Source: Anaerolineae bacterium
Lineage (GTDB): Bacteria; Chloroflexota; Anaerolineae; Anaerolineales; Villigracilaceae
NCBI GenBank assembly: GCA_003524705.1
Contig: DQGV01000010.1
Location: 1 to 5,897 of the forward strand
Direction of reading: 5' to 3'
Length of the DNA: 5,897 bases
Below the pieces are notes generated by a model, which searched no databases, was not told where the DNA came from, and worked only from the letters and a program-made list of their open reading frames with translations. Of the stretch, positions 4,762 through 5,897 are shown in pieces. Both the position numbers and the translations under genes were made by a program. Within the stretch, counting starts at the first letter, position 1. Every line of letters starts with the position of its first letter.

Positions 4762-5897
4762 ATGGAAATTTCTAACCTCAAACCTGCCCCCAGCCCAAAA
4801 TCTAGACCTATCATCGGCATGATTCCTGAAATGACCAAGGACATGCTTGGCATGTTCATGGATTTAACAAAGAATCACGGCGGGATTGTGCAATTTAAAT
4901 TACTAAATAAAACCTATATGCTGGTCACAAAGCCAGAGTATGTAAAACATATTTTGCAGAGTAATCATCACAACTACATTCGCGGCAAAAGTGTGGAGAC
5001 AGGGCGCGTTTTATTAGGCAATGGTTTACCTTTAAGTGATGGAGAATTTTGGTTACAACAACGCCGCATTATGCAACCTGCCTTTCACCGTCAGAAGTTA
5101 AGTTCACTAGCCAATACAATTACAAACATTATTCAAAAGCATTTAATTGCATGGGAAAGATATAGCCAAGCGCATCAAGTGTTTGATATGGAAGATGAAA
5201 TGACAAATCTGACTTTGTCAATCATTATCAAAACCATGTTCAGTGCAAAAATTACAGATGCCCAAGTCAAGTCGTTGGGCGATGCGTTTCGTTTAGCATC
5301 GGCGTTTATGTTATGGAAGAGTCAACAATTTATTCAACTTCCACTTTCGTTTCCACTACCAAAACACATTGCCTATAACAAAGCCGCCAAAGTTTTAGAT
5401 GAAATCGTGTACCCATTAATTGCCGAGGGCAGAAAAAATCCGCAGGACGATTTGCTGGGGATGTTGCTCAATGCCAAAGATGCAGAAACAGGCTTAGGCA
5501 TGTCTGATGCGCACGTGCGTGATGAAATCATCACTATCTTTTTTGCAGGTCACGAAACTTCGGCAATGGCACTCACTTGGGCGTTTTATCTAATTGCAAA
5601 ACATCCACATGTCGAATCAAAATTAGTTGGCGAAATTACACAAATCTTAAATACGCGCACACCCACACTTGAAGATTTACCAAAGTTAACTTACACAACG
5701 CAAGTTATTAACGAAGTGTTGCGTTTGTATCCGCCTGCGTATTTGTTTGCGCGCGAAGCCGTCACTGACCAAGAACTGGATGGTTATTTAATTCCTGCTG
5801 GCACGTTAATTTTTATTACGCCTTATGTCACCCATCACGACCCAACCTATTGGAACGACCCCGAAACTTTTGACCCCGAACGTTTTACGCCTGAAAA
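4762..5897 (+). CDS. Cytochrome P450 (partial, 3' end beyond window)
   Basis: An open frame of 378 codons plus two bases runs off the window. Visible P450 landmarks in order are: W97-LQQ-R101 of the C helix, which contacts the heme propionates; the I-helix oxygen-activation motif AGHETS (262-267); the K-helix E318-V-L-R321 followed by LYPP; and the FDPERF stretch (370-375). The heme-cysteine loop (FxxGxRxCxG) should lie several tens of residues further on, so catalytic competence cannot be checked. There is no N-terminal membrane anchor, as expected for a soluble bacterial P450. The sequence style resembles the E-class group related to CYP4/CYP102-like enzymes, many of which hydroxylate fatty acids or other lipophilic compounds. 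The actual substrate and redox partner are unknown. The start at 4762 gives a normal N-terminus; later in-frame ATGs (for example 4819) would remove the proline-rich lead-in. The gene has its own predicted promoter and no evident link to the metal genes. Confidence 0.93.
   Translation, partial: MEISNLKPAPSPKSRPIIGMIPEMTKDMLGMFMDLTKNHGGIVQFKLLNKTYMLVTKPEYVKHILQSNHHNYIRGKSVETGRVLLGNGLPLSDGEFWLQQRRIMQPAFHRQKLSSLANTITNIIQKHLIAWERYSQAHQVFDMEDEMTNLTLSIIIKTMFSAKITDAQVKSLGDAFRLASAFMLWKSQQFIQLPLSFPLPKHIAYNKAAKVLDEIVYPLIAEGRKNPQDDLLGMLLNAKDAETGLGMSDAHVRDEIITIFFAGHETSAMALTWAFYLIAKHPHVESKLVGEITQILNTRTPTLEDLPKLTYTTQVINEVLRLYPPAYLFAREAVTDQELDGYLIPAGTLIFITPYVTHHDPTYWNDPETFDPERFTPE

Overview
The window is AT-rich bacterial DNA with every recognised gene on the + strand. 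It holds seven protein-coding genes, the last cut by the window end. Most concern metal ions, copper oxidase chemistry or redox. The host cannot be fixed from the sequence. A planctomycete-type small heme c domain, a TPTPE-containing linker after a Tat signal, genes without Shine-Dalgarno sequences, and an intergenic hairpin built from CCACAGAG/CTCTGTGG words would all suit a Chloroflexota (Anaerolineae-like) bacterium. That placement is inference.

Region 1 (15-2793) looks like one transcription unit. It encodes a membrane-anchored mono-heme c-type cytochrome, a Tat-exported two-domain multicopper oxidase (blue copper site in domain 1 only, trinuclear ligands from both domains), and a ZIP-family metal transporter with an extra N-terminal membrane segment and an extracytoplasmic beta-rich domain. 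The unit ends in a near-perfect intrinsic terminator. All three products face the outside of the cytoplasmic membrane, suggesting a linked electron-transfer, metal-oxidation and metal-uptake module. That is the most novel-looking part of the window.

Region 2 (2774-4650) is a metal-efflux operon: an ArsR/SmtB repressor with a complete CzrA-like alpha5 zinc/cobalt site, an isoprenylcysteine-methyltransferase-like membrane protein (compare CzcN/NccN) and a CDF (CzcD-type) zinc exporter. The genes are 3-5 bases apart. Its control region is very compact. A consensus -35 hexamer sits in the loop of the preceding terminator, and a 12-2-12 SmtB-type operator covers the -10 and the start of transcription.

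Region 3 (4651-5897) has a 54-base inverted-repeat element that is not a typical + strand terminator, then a promoter placed so close to the next ATG that the mRNA would be nearly leaderless. The gene is a cytochrome P450 whose heme-cysteine loop lies beyond the window.

Taken together, regions 1 and 2 put a probable divalent-metal importer linked to a copper oxidase next to a zinc-responsive exporter operon.
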